A stretch of DNA of 29,421 nucleotides from IMG/VR virus record IMGVR_UViG_3300007229_000004, positions 1 to 29,421 of that record, one strand, 5' to 3'. Source of the DNA: a virus. Below the pieces are notes generated by a model. The model did no database searches. It was not told the DNA's origin and was given only the letters and a program-made list of their open reading frames with translations. Shown one piece after another: positions 5,921 to 12,385 of this stretch; positions within the stretch are counted from its first letter, which is position 1; each line of letters starts with the position of its first letter. The position numbers and the translations under genes were made by a program.

Positions 5921-6308
5921 AAAACCATCTCGCTCTGCCGCAGTCAAAAGGGCTGACACATGGTTTAGTCGCTTTGTGCGAAAGAGTGCCTCTATGACCA
6001 ATGGTGGGGTCAGGTGTTTCACCTGTGGCATGGTTGGCGATTGGAAGCATGAGATGCAAGCCGGTCACTTTCAATCCAGGGCTAAGTATTCTGTAAGATG
6101 GTCAGAGACCAATGTAAAGCCCCAGTGCGTCAGATGTAATATCAGCAATGGAGGTCAGCAATACACCTTTGGAATCCGATTAGATCAAACGCATGGCGAA
6201 GGCACAGCCCAACGATTGGTGCAGGAGGGCATGGTGCTGAAGAAGTGGACGACACAAGAAATTGTAGATATTGCAGATAGATATAGACAAAAATTCAATT
6301 CATTATGA
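5913..6308 (+). CDS. NinG/Rap-like recombination endonuclease
   Basis: 131 aa, with ATG overlapping the previous stop. The N-terminus AVKRADTWFSRFVRKSAS is the typical NinG opening. It is followed by zinc-binding CFTCG (C35, C38), QAGHF (H52) and NVKPQCVRCN (C72, C75), and the YTFGIRLDQTHGEG segment. Lambda NinG (Rap) is a structure-specific nuclease that cuts branched recombination intermediates, and this protein would process replication or recombination forks in the cytoplasm. All key Cys and His residues are present. The length (131 aa) is shorter than lambda NinG (about 200 aa), as in many phage homologues. Confidence 0.9.
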   Translation: MAKKPSRSAAVKRADTWFSRFVRKSASMTNGGVRCFTCGMVGDWKHEMQAGHFQSRAKYSVRWSETNVKPQCVRCNISNGGQQYTFGIRLDQTHGEGTAQRLVQEGMVLKKWTTQEIVDIADRYRQKFNSL

Positions 6309-6721
6309 CAGACAAAAAACAGCAACCCGCGCCGAAGAAGCCACGTGCGCCGCGCAAAAAGAAGAGCCAGGGTTTAGGCGACACAATCGAAAAGGTCACA
6401 GAGGCCACAGGAATAAAGGCAGTAGTTAAAGCGGTATTAGGAGATGACTGTGGATGTGATGACCGGAAGGCCAAACTCAATGAGATGTTTCCATACTTGG
6501 GAGATAAGAAAATGGACGACCGACAGAAGCAAGTGTGGACTTCTGTGATTGTACCTGCACGTCGTCGGGGTCGGCTAAAGCCTGTAGAGGCAACGGCGTT
6601 GACTACGCTCTTTATGGATTTTGGCATCACTAAGCCAAAGTGGAGGCGTTGCGGATCATGTGCGACGAAAGCATTGAATGAGATGCAAGCGATATACGAC
6701 GCGTCGTGCGAGACAAATTGA
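6305..6721 (+). CDS. Conserved phage protein with Lys-rich N-terminus and CGC motif
   Basis: 138 aa. The N-terminal 25 residues are Lys/Pro-rich (KPRAPRKKKSQ), followed by GLGDTIEKVTEATGIKAVVK and DDCGCDDRKAKLNEMFPYLG. The C-terminal half has a second Cys pair RRCGSCATKALNE. I recognise the GLGDTIEKVTEATGI…CGCDDRK pattern from Bacteroidota phages, but no function is known to me. The paired cysteines could bind metal and the basic head could bind nucleic acid. The ATG overlaps the NinG stop. Confidence 0.8.
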   Translation: MTDKKQQPAPKKPRAPRKKKSQGLGDTIEKVTEATGIKAVVKAVLGDDCGCDDRKAKLNEMFPYLGDKKMDDRQKQVWTSVIVPARRRGRLKPVEATALTTLFMDFGITKPKWRRCGSCATKALNEMQAIYDASCETN

Positions 6722-7071
6722 CCTTAGCGGCTGTACTTGATGGGTATAGCCGTCGCAAAGACCGCTCAGTCAGCATCCGTTTCCACACGCAGGAGTTGAC
6801 AAGTGGCGACATAATGGAGATAGACGAGATGTGCGATTCTTTCGGAATCCTGTACTTTCGTCCTGGAGAGAAAGCCGACCGCGACGAGTTGGCACATTTA
6901 GACAAGGTTGACCTCACTGACTACGACACGAAAAAGTCGCAGTCCCAACGCCTACGCGCGGTGCTATACAAACTGCACCAAGTGAAAGAGTCGCCTATGT
7001 CGTTTGAGGAGTTTTATCGTCAAGAAACAGAGAGAATCATAAACCACTATAAGAACAAGTTGGATGAGTAG
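6706..7071 (+). CDS. Conserved phage protein of unknown function
   Basis: 121 aa from GTG 6706 (TTG 6718 is the alternative, overlapping the previous TGA). The order is an N-terminal LAAVLDGYSRRKDRSVSIRF strand pair, a central acidic helix DIMEIDEMCDSFGILYF, the segment KKSQSQRLRAVLYKLHQ, and a final EEFYRQETERIINHYKNKL helix. The SQRLRAVLYxLHQ pattern recurs in early-region proteins of Bacteroidota phages as I recall them. No catalytic motif is visible. Possibly a replication or transcription accessory. Confidence 0.78.
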   Translation: MRDKLTLAAVLDGYSRRKDRSVSIRFHTQELTSGDIMEIDEMCDSFGILYFRPGEKADRDELAHLDKVDLTDYDTKKSQSQRLRAVLYKLHQVKESPMSFEEFYRQETERIINHYKNKLDE

Positions 7072-7429
7072 AAAAAGCAGAGAGACATTTATGCAGCAAC
7101 TCAAGGACGGCAGTTACACAAGCAAACAAAAGGAGGTGTACGCCTTAGTCAAAGCGGCAGGTGCATCGGACATTGAGCAGTTGAGGTCGGCGTGTTCCAT
7201 ACCTCACCAAACCCTAACCAGTAGACTGTCGTCACTGATGGACATGGGTGTTATTGCGCAAGACCACGAAGACAGGTTTTGCTTAGTGCATGAGAGCCGC
7301 CATGAACATATGGCAAAGGTGCGCACGGACTTTAGGTATATGCGTTGGATCAACAAGGGGAGGCAAGAAGGCTTCTTTGAGCGATTGGCAAACGACCATA
7401 TGGAAAACCTAAACGTTCCTGCGCTATGA
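7064..7429 (+). CDS. Winged-helix DNA-binding protein
   Basis: 121 aa. Residues ~17-66 form a winged HTH: SKQKEVYALVKAAGASDIEQ, then the recognition-helix segment IPHQTLTSRLSSLMDMGVIA, and a short wing EDRFCLVHE. The IPHQTLTSRLS line is typical of MarR/Lrp-like or phage wHTH regulators. The C-terminal half is basic and helical. Likely a DNA-binding regulator or replication accessory, and not a repressor in an obvious immunity region. Start and stop overlap both neighbours. Confidence 0.78.
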   Translation: MSRKSRETFMQQLKDGSYTSKQKEVYALVKAAGASDIEQLRSACSIPHQTLTSRLSSLMDMGVIAQDHEDRFCLVHESRHEHMAKVRTDFRYMRWINKGRQEGFFERLANDHMENLNVPAL

Positions 7430-7647
7430 AGTTAGAGAAGCACTTGCGCCAAATGATTGTAGCGCAACTCACCCGGCTCACATACGAACAGAGGTTGGAG
7501 TACGTGAAAGACGCTCATGCCGAATTAGGCTATATAGATTTTATGGCTGTGATGATGGTTGCCTTAGAACTACCCATATCGAAGGGGGGTGTCTTATCAG
7601 AGGACATACAGAAACTCACCGATCATGACTCACGGAAGTCTTTTTAG
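7426..7647 (+). CDS. Hypothetical helical protein, 73 aa
   Basis: ATG overlaps the preceding stop (ATGA). The product is helical (HLRQMIVAQLTRLTYEQRLE) with a hydrophobic second helix around YIDFMAVMMVALELPI. The second helix is only moderately hydrophobic, so a membrane location is not certain. The end overlaps the start of the methyltransferase by 23 nt. Unknown function. Confidence 0.65.
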   Translation: MKLEKHLRQMIVAQLTRLTYEQRLEYVKDAHAELGYIDFMAVMMVALELPISKGGVLSEDIQKLTDHDSRKSF

Positions 7648-8797
7648 CGGCATTGGCGGCTTTGACTTAGCCGCAAGAAACGTAGGGTGGACTAATGTCT
7701 TCCACTGCGAAAAAGATGAGTTTGCTGGAAAGGTGCTAAAGCATCATTTCCCGGAGGCCGAAACATTCACAGACATAAAAGAATTTGATGCAACTCCGTT
7801 TCGAGGACGTGTACAGTGTATTTCAGGTGGATTCCCTTGTCAGCCATTTAGTGCAGCGGGAAAGCGGGCCGGGACATCCGACGATAGACATCTCTGGCCC
7901 GAAATGCTTAGAGTTATATCAGAGGTTATGCCCCGATGGGTCGTGGGCGAGAACGTTCGCGGTCTCCTTGGTTGGGGCGATGGGACTGAGGGGACAGAAG
8001 GGATGGTACTCAACGAAATTGTCTCTGACTTGGAAAGTCTCGGTTACGAAGTCTTCCCAACCATACTTCCTGCTTGCAGCGTCGAAGCCTCGCACAGACG
8101 GGACAGACTTTACGTTGTTGCTTACTCCAACCACCAAGGAGAATCCAGTGGATTTAGAGGTGTTCCAAAAACGGATGGAGAAGTACCCGAACGGGACACT
8201 CATTCCAAACTTGGCAACACAGGTCCAGCAGATGCTACCAACGCCGACGCGGTTCGACTACAACAGCGCACGGACACCGGAGAAGTGGGAAGAGGACAAA
8301 GCGAAGTACGCGGCCAAGGGCATAAACCTACAGAACCCACTGAAGCAACACGCGCGGCTAGGGATGCTACCAACGCCAACGACCAAGAATGTCAGCGGCG
8401 GAGCAGTGCAAGTCAATGCGAACGGCAAGAGGCAGAACAAAGGGGGCACGGAGTTCTCGGCTCAGTTACACGACTTGGCCAAGAGTCAGATGCTACCTAC
8501 TCCGACGGCAACGGATTTCAAGGGGGCGTACCCACCAACGAGCATAGACAACAACCCGGCACGGAAGAGTCTGCTGAGGAACGTGTACCATATGGATCAG
8601 ACGCAAGGGTACGATTCCAAAGATTCCCAACTCAGTCCCCGGTTTGTGGCGGAGATGATGGGCTTCCCACCGAATTGGACGGAATTACCTTTTCAAAATG
8701 GAGAAGGGAAAGCATCAAGTGTTACGGGAACGCAATCGTAGTTCCATTAGTAGAAATGATATTCAACGCAATCAATGAACAAGAAGGGATTTTATGA
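7625..8797 (+). CDS. C5-cytosine DNA methyltransferase
   Basis: 390 aa from ATG 7625, which opens directly onto motif I. It transfers a methyl group from S-adenosylmethionine to C5 of cytosine, presumably protecting phage DNA from host restriction. Visible motifs: I, HGSLFSGIGGFDLA; IV, SGGFPCQPFSAAGKR with catalytic C72; VI, GENVRG (109-113); VIII, HRRDRLYVVAYS (~157-168); X, CYGNAIVVPLVEMI near the C-terminus. Residues ~170-330 are low-complexity (repeats of DATNADxxR) where the target-recognition domain should be. This middle is read over a second long frame (7788-8741). The end segment RFPTQSPVCGGDDGLPTELD is a line I recognise from genuine C5 methyltransferases, so the full frame looks real. 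Confidence 0.93.
   Translation: MTHGSLFSGIGGFDLAARNVGWTNVFHCEKDEFAGKVLKHHFPEAETFTDIKEFDATPFRGRVQCISGGFPCQPFSAAGKRAGTSDDRHLWPEMLRVISEVMPRWVVGENVRGLLGWGDGTEGTEGMVLNEIVSDLESLGYEVFPTILPACSVEASHRRDRLYVVAYSNHQGESSGFRGVPKTDGEVPERDTHSKLGNTGPADATNADAVRLQQRTDTGEVGRGQSEVRGQGHKPTEPTEATRAARDATNANDQECQRRSSASQCERQEAEQRGHGVLGSVTRLGQESDATYSDGNGFQGGVPTNEHRQQPGTEESAEERVPYGSDARVRFQRFPTQSPVCGGDDGLPTELDGITFSKWRRESIKCYGNAIVVPLVEMIFNAINEQEGIL
7788..8741 (+). CDS. Overlapping frame inside the methyltransferase gene (LPTPT-repeat protein)
   Basis: A 317-aa open frame, +1 relative to the methyltransferase and lying wholly inside it (ATG 7788; TTG 7785 is also possible). From about residue 85 it reads like a real protein: LSLTWKVSVTKSSQPYFLLA, four spaced TPT motifs (LLLTPTTKE, MLPTPTRFDY, MLPTPTTKN, MLPTPTATDFKG), and RFVAEMMGFPPNWTELPF near the end. 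I recall this LTWK…LPTPTxxD…MGFPxxWT pattern as a family seen with phage C5 methyltransferases. Possibly the same DNA yields two proteins, or the second frame supplies a target-recognition segment. Whether it is translated is unknown. Confidence 0.55.
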   Translation: MQLRFEDVYSVFQVDSLVSHLVQRESGPGHPTIDISGPKCLELYQRLCPDGSWARTFAVSLVGAMGLRGQKGWYSTKLSLTWKVSVTKSSQPYFLLAASKPRTDGTDFTLLLTPTTKENPVDLEVFQKRMEKYPNGTLIPNLATQVQQMLPTPTRFDYNSARTPEKWEEDKAKYAAKGINLQNPLKQHARLGMLPTPTTKNVSGGAVQVNANGKRQNKGGTEFSAQLHDLAKSQMLPTPTATDFKGAYPPTSIDNNPARKSLLRNVYHMDQTQGYDSKDSQLSPRFVAEMMGFPPNWTELPFQNGEGKASSVTGTQS

Positions 8798-8999
8798 CCG
8801 TGACGGGCAGTTGTCACACGACTTCAAAGAGTGGGTGCTTGGCATGACCTCAGAGGTGAAATTGGATATGCTGCAAACGTGCAGAGATAGTAAAAGCAAG
8901 ATGTACCCGCGCCTACTTAACCTGTTGGTAGCGACATCAGAAAAGGAAGGGGGAGTGCCTCATGAAGAGGTGCAGATATTCTTACGGAGGAACAAATGA
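8775..8999 (+). CDS. Hypothetical protein, 74 aa
   Basis: ATG lies 23 nt inside the end of the methyltransferase. The product is helical and charged (FYDRDGQLSHDFKEWVLGMT, then a Lys/Arg-rich middle and HEEVQIFLRRNK). No family, TM segment or cysteine cluster is recognised. It begins a run of very small overlapping genes that closes the early region. Confidence 0.65.
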   Translation: MNKKGFYDRDGQLSHDFKEWVLGMTSEVKLDMLQTCRDSKSKMYPRLLNLLVATSEKEGGVPHEEVQIFLRRNK

Positions 9000-9142
9000 G
9001 AACAGCAACAGCAGAGCAACAAGATGTCATCCGAGACTTGGATGCATACAAGGCTAAACTCAGAGAAGTAAAGGTCTTGCTGATAGAGTTAGAGGCAATG
9101 ATTGCAATCGACGCATTGAACCGAGCCAGGATACATGACTGA
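8996..9142 (+). CDS. 48-aa coiled-coil protein
   Basis: ATG overlaps the previous stop (ATGA) and the frame ends TGA 9140-9142. The product is one long amphipathic helix (ATAEQQDVIRDLDAYKAKLR, then EVKVLLIELEAMIAIDALNR) with heptad-like leucines. Coupled spacing on both sides supports it being a gene. Unknown role. Confidence 0.55.
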   Translation: MRTATAEQQDVIRDLDAYKAKLREVKVLLIELEAMIAIDALNRARIHD

Positions 9143-9233
9143 AGACGAATACCAAATGGACAGACTCGTGCGATATGCGCGGTGGTTGGCTTTGTATGGA
9201 CACTACAGGATGATACACAGATGGAAGAAGTGA
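9135..9233 (+). CDS. 32-aa basic peptide
   Basis: ATG 9135 overlaps the previous gene by 8 nt, TGA 9231-9233. It is rich in Arg, Trp and Tyr (DRLVRYARWLALYGHYRMIH), so it is a basic amphipathic helix. Very short, and accepted only because it fits the overlapping chain of starts and stops. Confidence 0.4.
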   Translation: MTEDEYQMDRLVRYARWLALYGHYRMIHRWKK

Positions 9234-9331
9234 GCGAGTGTTGCGGGGCGGCTCCGGTTGGGGCAAGCCAAGACATCGGTATTTGCCCGTCGTGCATGGA
9301 GCATTGCGATTACATAGATGAAGTATATTAG
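9221..9331 (+). CDS. 36-aa zinc-ribbon peptide
   Basis: ATG 9221 lies 13 nt inside the preceding frame, TAG 9329-9331. Cysteines ECCGAA … ICPSCMEHCD form a small zinc ribbon of the CCGA…CPxC type. The next protein carries the same CCGA…CPLC layout, so the two look like a tandem pair. Such small ribbons are common in phage early regions and have no assigned function. Confidence 0.55.
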   Translation: MEEVSECCGAAPVGASQDIGICPSCMEHCDYIDEVY

Positions 9332-9536
9332 GCACATGACAGAGATAGTTTCAATGTGCTGTGGAGCCAGGCAACGGGAGGAAGAACAACACTGCCCCCT
9401 GTGCTATGACGATGCAGCTTGGGTAGACATCCACTATTACATAGCGAATAGGAATGAACCCGCTCAGTACAGCAACGCACCATCGCAAAAGGAATTGACT
9501 GCTTGGGTACGGCGCATAGCCTTTGGACGCATTTGA
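9318..9536 (+). CDS. Zinc-ribbon protein, 72 aa
   Basis: ATG 9318 (ATG 9336 is an alternative). Residues ~13-30 read SMCCGARQREEEQHCPLCYD, a CCGA…CPxC zinc ribbon like that of the preceding gene. The C-terminal half is helical (SQKELTAWVRRIAFGRI). It is the last gene of the early cluster. Probably binds a partner protein or nucleic acid; unknown. Confidence 0.65.
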   Translation: MKYIRHMTEIVSMCCGARQREEEQHCPLCYDDAAWVDIHYYIANRNEPAQYSNAPSQKELTAWVRRIAFGRI

Positions 9537-9581
9537 TTGTAAACAACAACGAACAACAAACAGCATGAGGTGACCCGCCGC

Positions 9582-9603
9582 TTGGATAGCAATTCTTAAA
9601 TTG
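9582..9603 (+). promoter_or_regulatory. Weak promoter-like sequence before the packaging/late genes
   Basis: The 75-nt gap 9537-9611 is the largest break between the early and late blocks. It contains TTGG (from 9582) and TAAATTG (9597-9603), 9 nt before ATG 9612. The -7-like box resembles TATATTG at 2956, but the 12-nt spacing to TTG is too short for the Bacteroidota consensus. No hairpin terminator is seen. This is the logical place for a late promoter; the sequence evidence is weak. Confidence 0.25.
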
Positions 9604-9611
9604 GTCAAGTA

Positions 9612-9866
9612 ATGGTTAGTATAGATATTCCAGATTTTCATGGCTACGTCGTTGACCTCATTGAAGAGATGAGTGCAGACGGCGAAGTAGAGGTTCACCC
9701 TATGGGCGGATACATAGAGACGTTAGCTATGTACGTTGTCGAGGCTTTAGATTATGAGGGTCGATACGATGCAAGCAAGCGTATCGTAGACGACGAATAC
9801 ATCAAGCTAGTTATACGCGAGGAGTATGACCGCACCGCACGTAATCGCAAAGGAGGAGGTATTTAA
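9612..9866 (+). CDS. Hypothetical acidic protein, 84 aa
   Basis: First gene of the late block. It has strand SIDIP, a helix YVVDLIEEMSADGEVEVH, a second helix around ETLAMYVVEALDYEG, and a final EEYDRTARNRKGGGI tail. The helix-strand arrangement and acidity recall the dispersed small alpha/beta proteins but the match is weak. The end of its coding sequence contains AAAGGAGGAGG, which is a strong Shine-Dalgarno for the following small terminase, an exception in this genome. Confidence 0.65.
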   Translation: MVSIDIPDFHGYVVDLIEEMSADGEVEVHPMGGYIETLAMYVVEALDYEGRYDASKRIVDDEYIKLVIREEYDRTARNRKGGGI

Positions 9867-10183
9867 TGCCATTTGAGAAAGGACAGAGCGGAAACCCAGC
9901 AGGGAGACCGAAGGGATCAGCGAACAAGGTGACGGCTGACAAGCGCATCCTATTTCGGTCAATCATGGAGGGTCAGGTAGACCACATTGAAGACAGCTTA
10001 GACAGGATTAGGGAGGAGAGCGACGAGAAGTATGTCAAGGCTCTGACGGGGCTACTGCCTTACTTCCTGCCCAAGCAGCAGGAGATTGAACTAAACGTAA
10101 AAGACGCGCCCAAAGCCCCTACTTGGTTTGAGCAGGTGGACACGGACGCGTCTGATACGACATGGTTGGACAAAGAGGATTAA
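9866..10183 (+). CDS. Terminase small subunit (DUF5681-like)
   Basis: 105 aa. The N-terminus FEKGQSGNPAGRPKGSANKV is the DUF5681 signature (FKxGQSGNPxGRPKGSxNK), a DNA-binding segment found in phage small terminases and related proteins. A helical middle (DHIEDSLDRIREESDEKYVK) suits oligomerisation, and the C-terminus is acidic. It would recognise the packaging site and feed DNA to the large subunit at 10647. Its TAA shares bases with the stop of the converging minus-strand gene. Confidence 0.85.
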   Translation: MPFEKGQSGNPAGRPKGSANKVTADKRILFRSIMEGQVDHIEDSLDRIREESDEKYVKALTGLLPYFLPKQQEIELNVKDAPKAPTWFEQVDTDASDTTWLDKED

Positions 10184-10401
10184 CTGCGCCTCTCGTGTTT
10201 GGCGAAGTGCTTCAGGTAATCCGAACGCCCGAACGAGACGATGGAGCGTCGAAACCTCAACTCCATAGCGTAGTTAGAACTCGCCTCCGGTTCGTAGCCT
10301 TTCCACTCTCTCCATTCGCTTGACAAGTTCAAGGTGCGCAGGTTGTAGATGTTGCGTCGGATAGACGCTTTGAGCAATTTGAGTCTCTTCTGTTCTGTCA
10401 T
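10180..10401 (-). CDS. Only minus-strand gene, unknown 73-aa protein
   Basis: No plausible plus-strand gene covers 10184-10440, while the minus strand is open from ATG 10401 to TAA 10180-10182. The product is basic (TEQKRLKLLKASIRRNIYNL, later MELRFRRSIVSFGRSDYLKH), with a Trp-rich stretch SEWREWKGYEPEA. It is not recognised and has no HNH or GIY-YIG endonuclease motif. A -7-like TATTCTTG box lies just upstream on the minus strand, giving a leaderless start. It sits between the two terminase genes like an independently expressed accessory gene (moron). Confidence 0.65.
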   Translation of the reverse strand: MTEQKRLKLLKASIRRNIYNLRTLNLSSEWREWKGYEPEASSNYAMELRFRRSIVSFGRSDYLKHFAKHERRS

Positions 10402-10405
10402 AACA

Positions 10406-10437
10406 CAAGAATACACAACACTCTCGCAACCTATTTG
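10406..10437. promoter_or_regulatory. Divergent promoter region between minus- and plus-strand genes
   Basis: On the minus strand TATTCTTG (10413 to 10406) matches the Bacteroidota -7 element TAnnTTTG in seven of eight positions and ends 5 nt before ATG 10401. On the plus strand TATTTG (10432-10437) lies 4 nt before ATG 10441. I see no good -33 TTG at the right distance for either, so both calls are tentative. Confidence 0.35.
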
Positions 10438-10440
10438 CGA

Positions 10441-10650
10441 ATGACAAGGAAAGACAGGACAGCGTCAAAAGCCATGTTAGAGAGTCTGCTAACGCAGAGC
10501 GGACACCAATGGTCAATTGCATCGCCAGGGCAATACAGGGTCAGTGGCATCATCTATCACTACAAGGTGATGGGATACCCAACAGGTGGGGTGTGGAACA
10601 CGTTCGAAAGCCATCAGGCATTTGTCAATTGGCTTAACAAGCACCAATGA
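10441..10650 (+). CDS. Hypothetical basic protein, 69 aa
   Basis: ATG 10441 is preferred to the in-frame TTG at 10435. The product starts with a basic helix (MTRKDRTASKAMLESLLTQS), continues with strands around YRVSGIIYHYKVMGYPTGGV, and ends in ESHQAFVNWLNKHQ. The helix-strand-helix layout resembles 1260-1469. Its stop overlaps the large terminase start (ATGA), so it is coupled to packaging genes. Function unknown. Confidence 0.65.
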   Translation: MTRKDRTASKAMLESLLTQSGHQWSIASPGQYRVSGIIYHYKVMGYPTGGVWNTFESHQAFVNWLNKHQ

Positions 10651-11813
10651 AGCAGCCGACCACATACTACAACGTCAAGGAATGCACGAGTCGCATCCAA
10701 GTCCACCAAGGAGGAACGCGTAGTGGCAAGAGTTTTTCCATTTTGACTGCGCTGTGTGAGTTGTGTTATGCCAACCCGGATGGGGGCTTAGTCATCACTG
10801 TGGTACGTAAGTCCTTCCCTTCCCTGCGTGGCTCAATCCTGCGTGACTTTATGGAGATATTGAATAGGGAGGATTGGTACGAGGAGGCCAACCACAACAA
10901 GACGGAGCAGACCTATGCCCTGTTTGGCAATATGTGGGAGTTCATCAGCGCGGACGACGCACAAAAAATCCGAGGGCGGAAGCGATCACTGGCGTTCCTC
11001 AATGAGGCGAACGAACTATCCTTAGAGTTCTTCCGGCAAATCAGTTTGCGGACTGTGGGTATCGAAGGCGGCCCAGGAATCATCATGGACTACAACCCGT
11101 CTGATGAGTACAGCTACATCTACGACGACATCATCCCACGCGACGACGCAACCTTCTTTAAGACGACGTACAAAGACAACCCGTTCTTGGAACCGGAGGT
11201 AATCGAGGAAATCGAAAGGCTGCGAGACACGGACGAGAACTATTGGCGCATCTATGGGTTGGGCGAAAGAGGTGTCAGTCGGGAGACCATCTTCCAAACC
11301 GAGACATATACAGAGTTGCCCGATCACGCGAAGCGCGTTGCCTATGGGTTGGACTGGGGCTACACTAATGACCCGACCGCAGTGGTTGCAGTGTACGTAG
11401 ATGGCGGTGACTTATACATCCAAGAGTTAGTTTACTCCGGGGGCTTAACCAACCCTGACATTGCCGAGAAACTGCGGGAGCATGGCATAGCCAGGACAGA
11501 CGAAATCGTAGCTGACTCAGCCGAGCCAAAGAGTATAGACGAAGTCCATCGAGAGGGGTTCAACATCAAGCCAGCCAAGAAGGGGCCGGACTCGGTGCGC
11601 ATTGGTATTGACGCGATGAGACGATACAAGTTGCACATCCACGAGGACGCGCTGAACACACAGAAGGAGTTTCGCAACTACAAGTGGAAGACAGACAAGG
11701 AGGGCAGGATGCTCAACGTACCACGCGACGAATTCAATCACGCTATCGATGCGGTGAGGTATGTTTGCCTGAACAAGCTGATTCGCAAAACGGGACAATA
11801 CTATATGCAATGA
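10647..11813 (+). CDS. terL: Terminase large subunit
   Basis: 388 aa, the packaging motor ATPase and nuclease. Walker A is GGTRSGKS (22-29). Walker B is SLAFLNEAN with catalytic Glu at ~120. The NPS coupling motif follows at 150-152. The RNase H-like nuclease has D236 (GLDWGYTNDPTAV), D290 (EIVADSAEPKS) and D368 (HAIDAVRY). This architecture matches the PBSX/Terminase_3 type. The length is near the lower end for the family but all core motifs are present. It pumps DNA into the prohead through the portal (25451). It is followed at once by the tail module and not by the portal. Confidence 0.95.
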   Translation: MKQPTTYYNVKECTSRIQVHQGGTRSGKSFSILTALCELCYANPDGGLVITVVRKSFPSLRGSILRDFMEILNREDWYEEANHNKTEQTYALFGNMWEFISADDAQKIRGRKRSLAFLNEANELSLEFFRQISLRTVGIEGGPGIIMDYNPSDEYSYIYDDIIPRDDATFFKTTYKDNPFLEPEVIEEIERLRDTDENYWRIYGLGERGVSRETIFQTETYTELPDHAKRVAYGLDWGYTNDPTAVVAVYVDGGDLYIQELVYSGGLTNPDIAEKLREHGIARTDEIVADSAEPKSIDEVHREGFNIKPAKKGPDSVRIGIDAMRRYKLHIHEDALNTQKEFRNYKWKTDKEGRMLNVPRDEFNHAIDAVRYVCLNKLIRKTGQYYMQ

Positions 11814-12385
11814 AGGTCAACATTCAGATACCCGCAGACTACGACAGCATCACCATTGGTCAGTTCCAAGAGTTGGACGCAGTATGGAAGAAGAGCGAAG
11901 ACCCAAGGTGGAGGGCTGTACAAGGGGTGCGCATACTTTGCAACTTGGAGCCAAGCGTAGCCGAGGGTTTGACGCTAAGGACGTTAGACAAGGTCTACGA
12001 GAAGTTGGATTGGCTTATGGGTCAGAGTGAACACACACATGACTTGATTCCAAAGATGGAGTTTGGCGGCAGGGAGTACGGGTTTATACCTGACTTCACT
12101 AAGCTGCAACTTGGTGAGTTCATCGACTTAGAGACCTATGCAAAGCAAGGTTTCTTTGACAGCTTGCACCAAGTCATGTCCATCTTGTACAGGCCGATCA
12201 AGGAGCAACTCCGGGAACACTACATCATCGAGGCGTATGAGCCATGCGAGTCCAAGACGTTGGCGATGAAGAATGCCCCAATGAGCGTGGCGTTAGGGGC
12301 TATGGTTTTTTTTTTGAATATCGCGAACAGATTGTCCGTCGATTCAATCAGCTATTTGAAGGAGGAGGAGAAGGGTCGGCATTAG
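11810..12385 (+). CDS. Putative tail assembly chaperone, zero-frame product
   Basis: 191 aa from ATG 11810, overlapping the terL stop. The N-terminus NIQIPADYDSITIGQFQELD and the helical body (VRILCNLEPSVAEGLTLRTL) are of a kind I know from a Bacteroidota phage protein in this position. Near the end (residues 166-168) the gene runs through T10, after which the -1 frame stays open to 12552. Siphoviruses commonly make a long chaperone form by -1 frameshifting (lambda G/GT), and a tape measure gene lies downstream. The zero-frame end FFLNIANRLSVDSISYLKEE is also protein-like, so both forms may exist. A role in tail tube assembly is inferred. Confidence 0.75.
   Translation: MKVNIQIPADYDSITIGQFQELDAVWKKSEDPRWRAVQGVRILCNLEPSVAEGLTLRTLDKVYEKLDWLMGQSEHTHDLIPKMEFGGREYGFIPDFTKLQLGEFIDLETYAKQGFFDSLHQVMSILYRPIKEQLREHYIIEAYEPCESKTLAMKNAPMSVALGAMVFFLNIANRLSVDSISYLKEEEKGRH

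Noticed and set aside
7919-8203. Minus-strand frame over the methyltransferase
   Set aside because: Antisense shadow of a region that already shows two plus-strand frames; nothing recognisable.
9537-9611. Terminator between early and late blocks
   Set aside because: Only a 5-bp TGACC/GGTCA pair far apart is visible and no T-tract follows.
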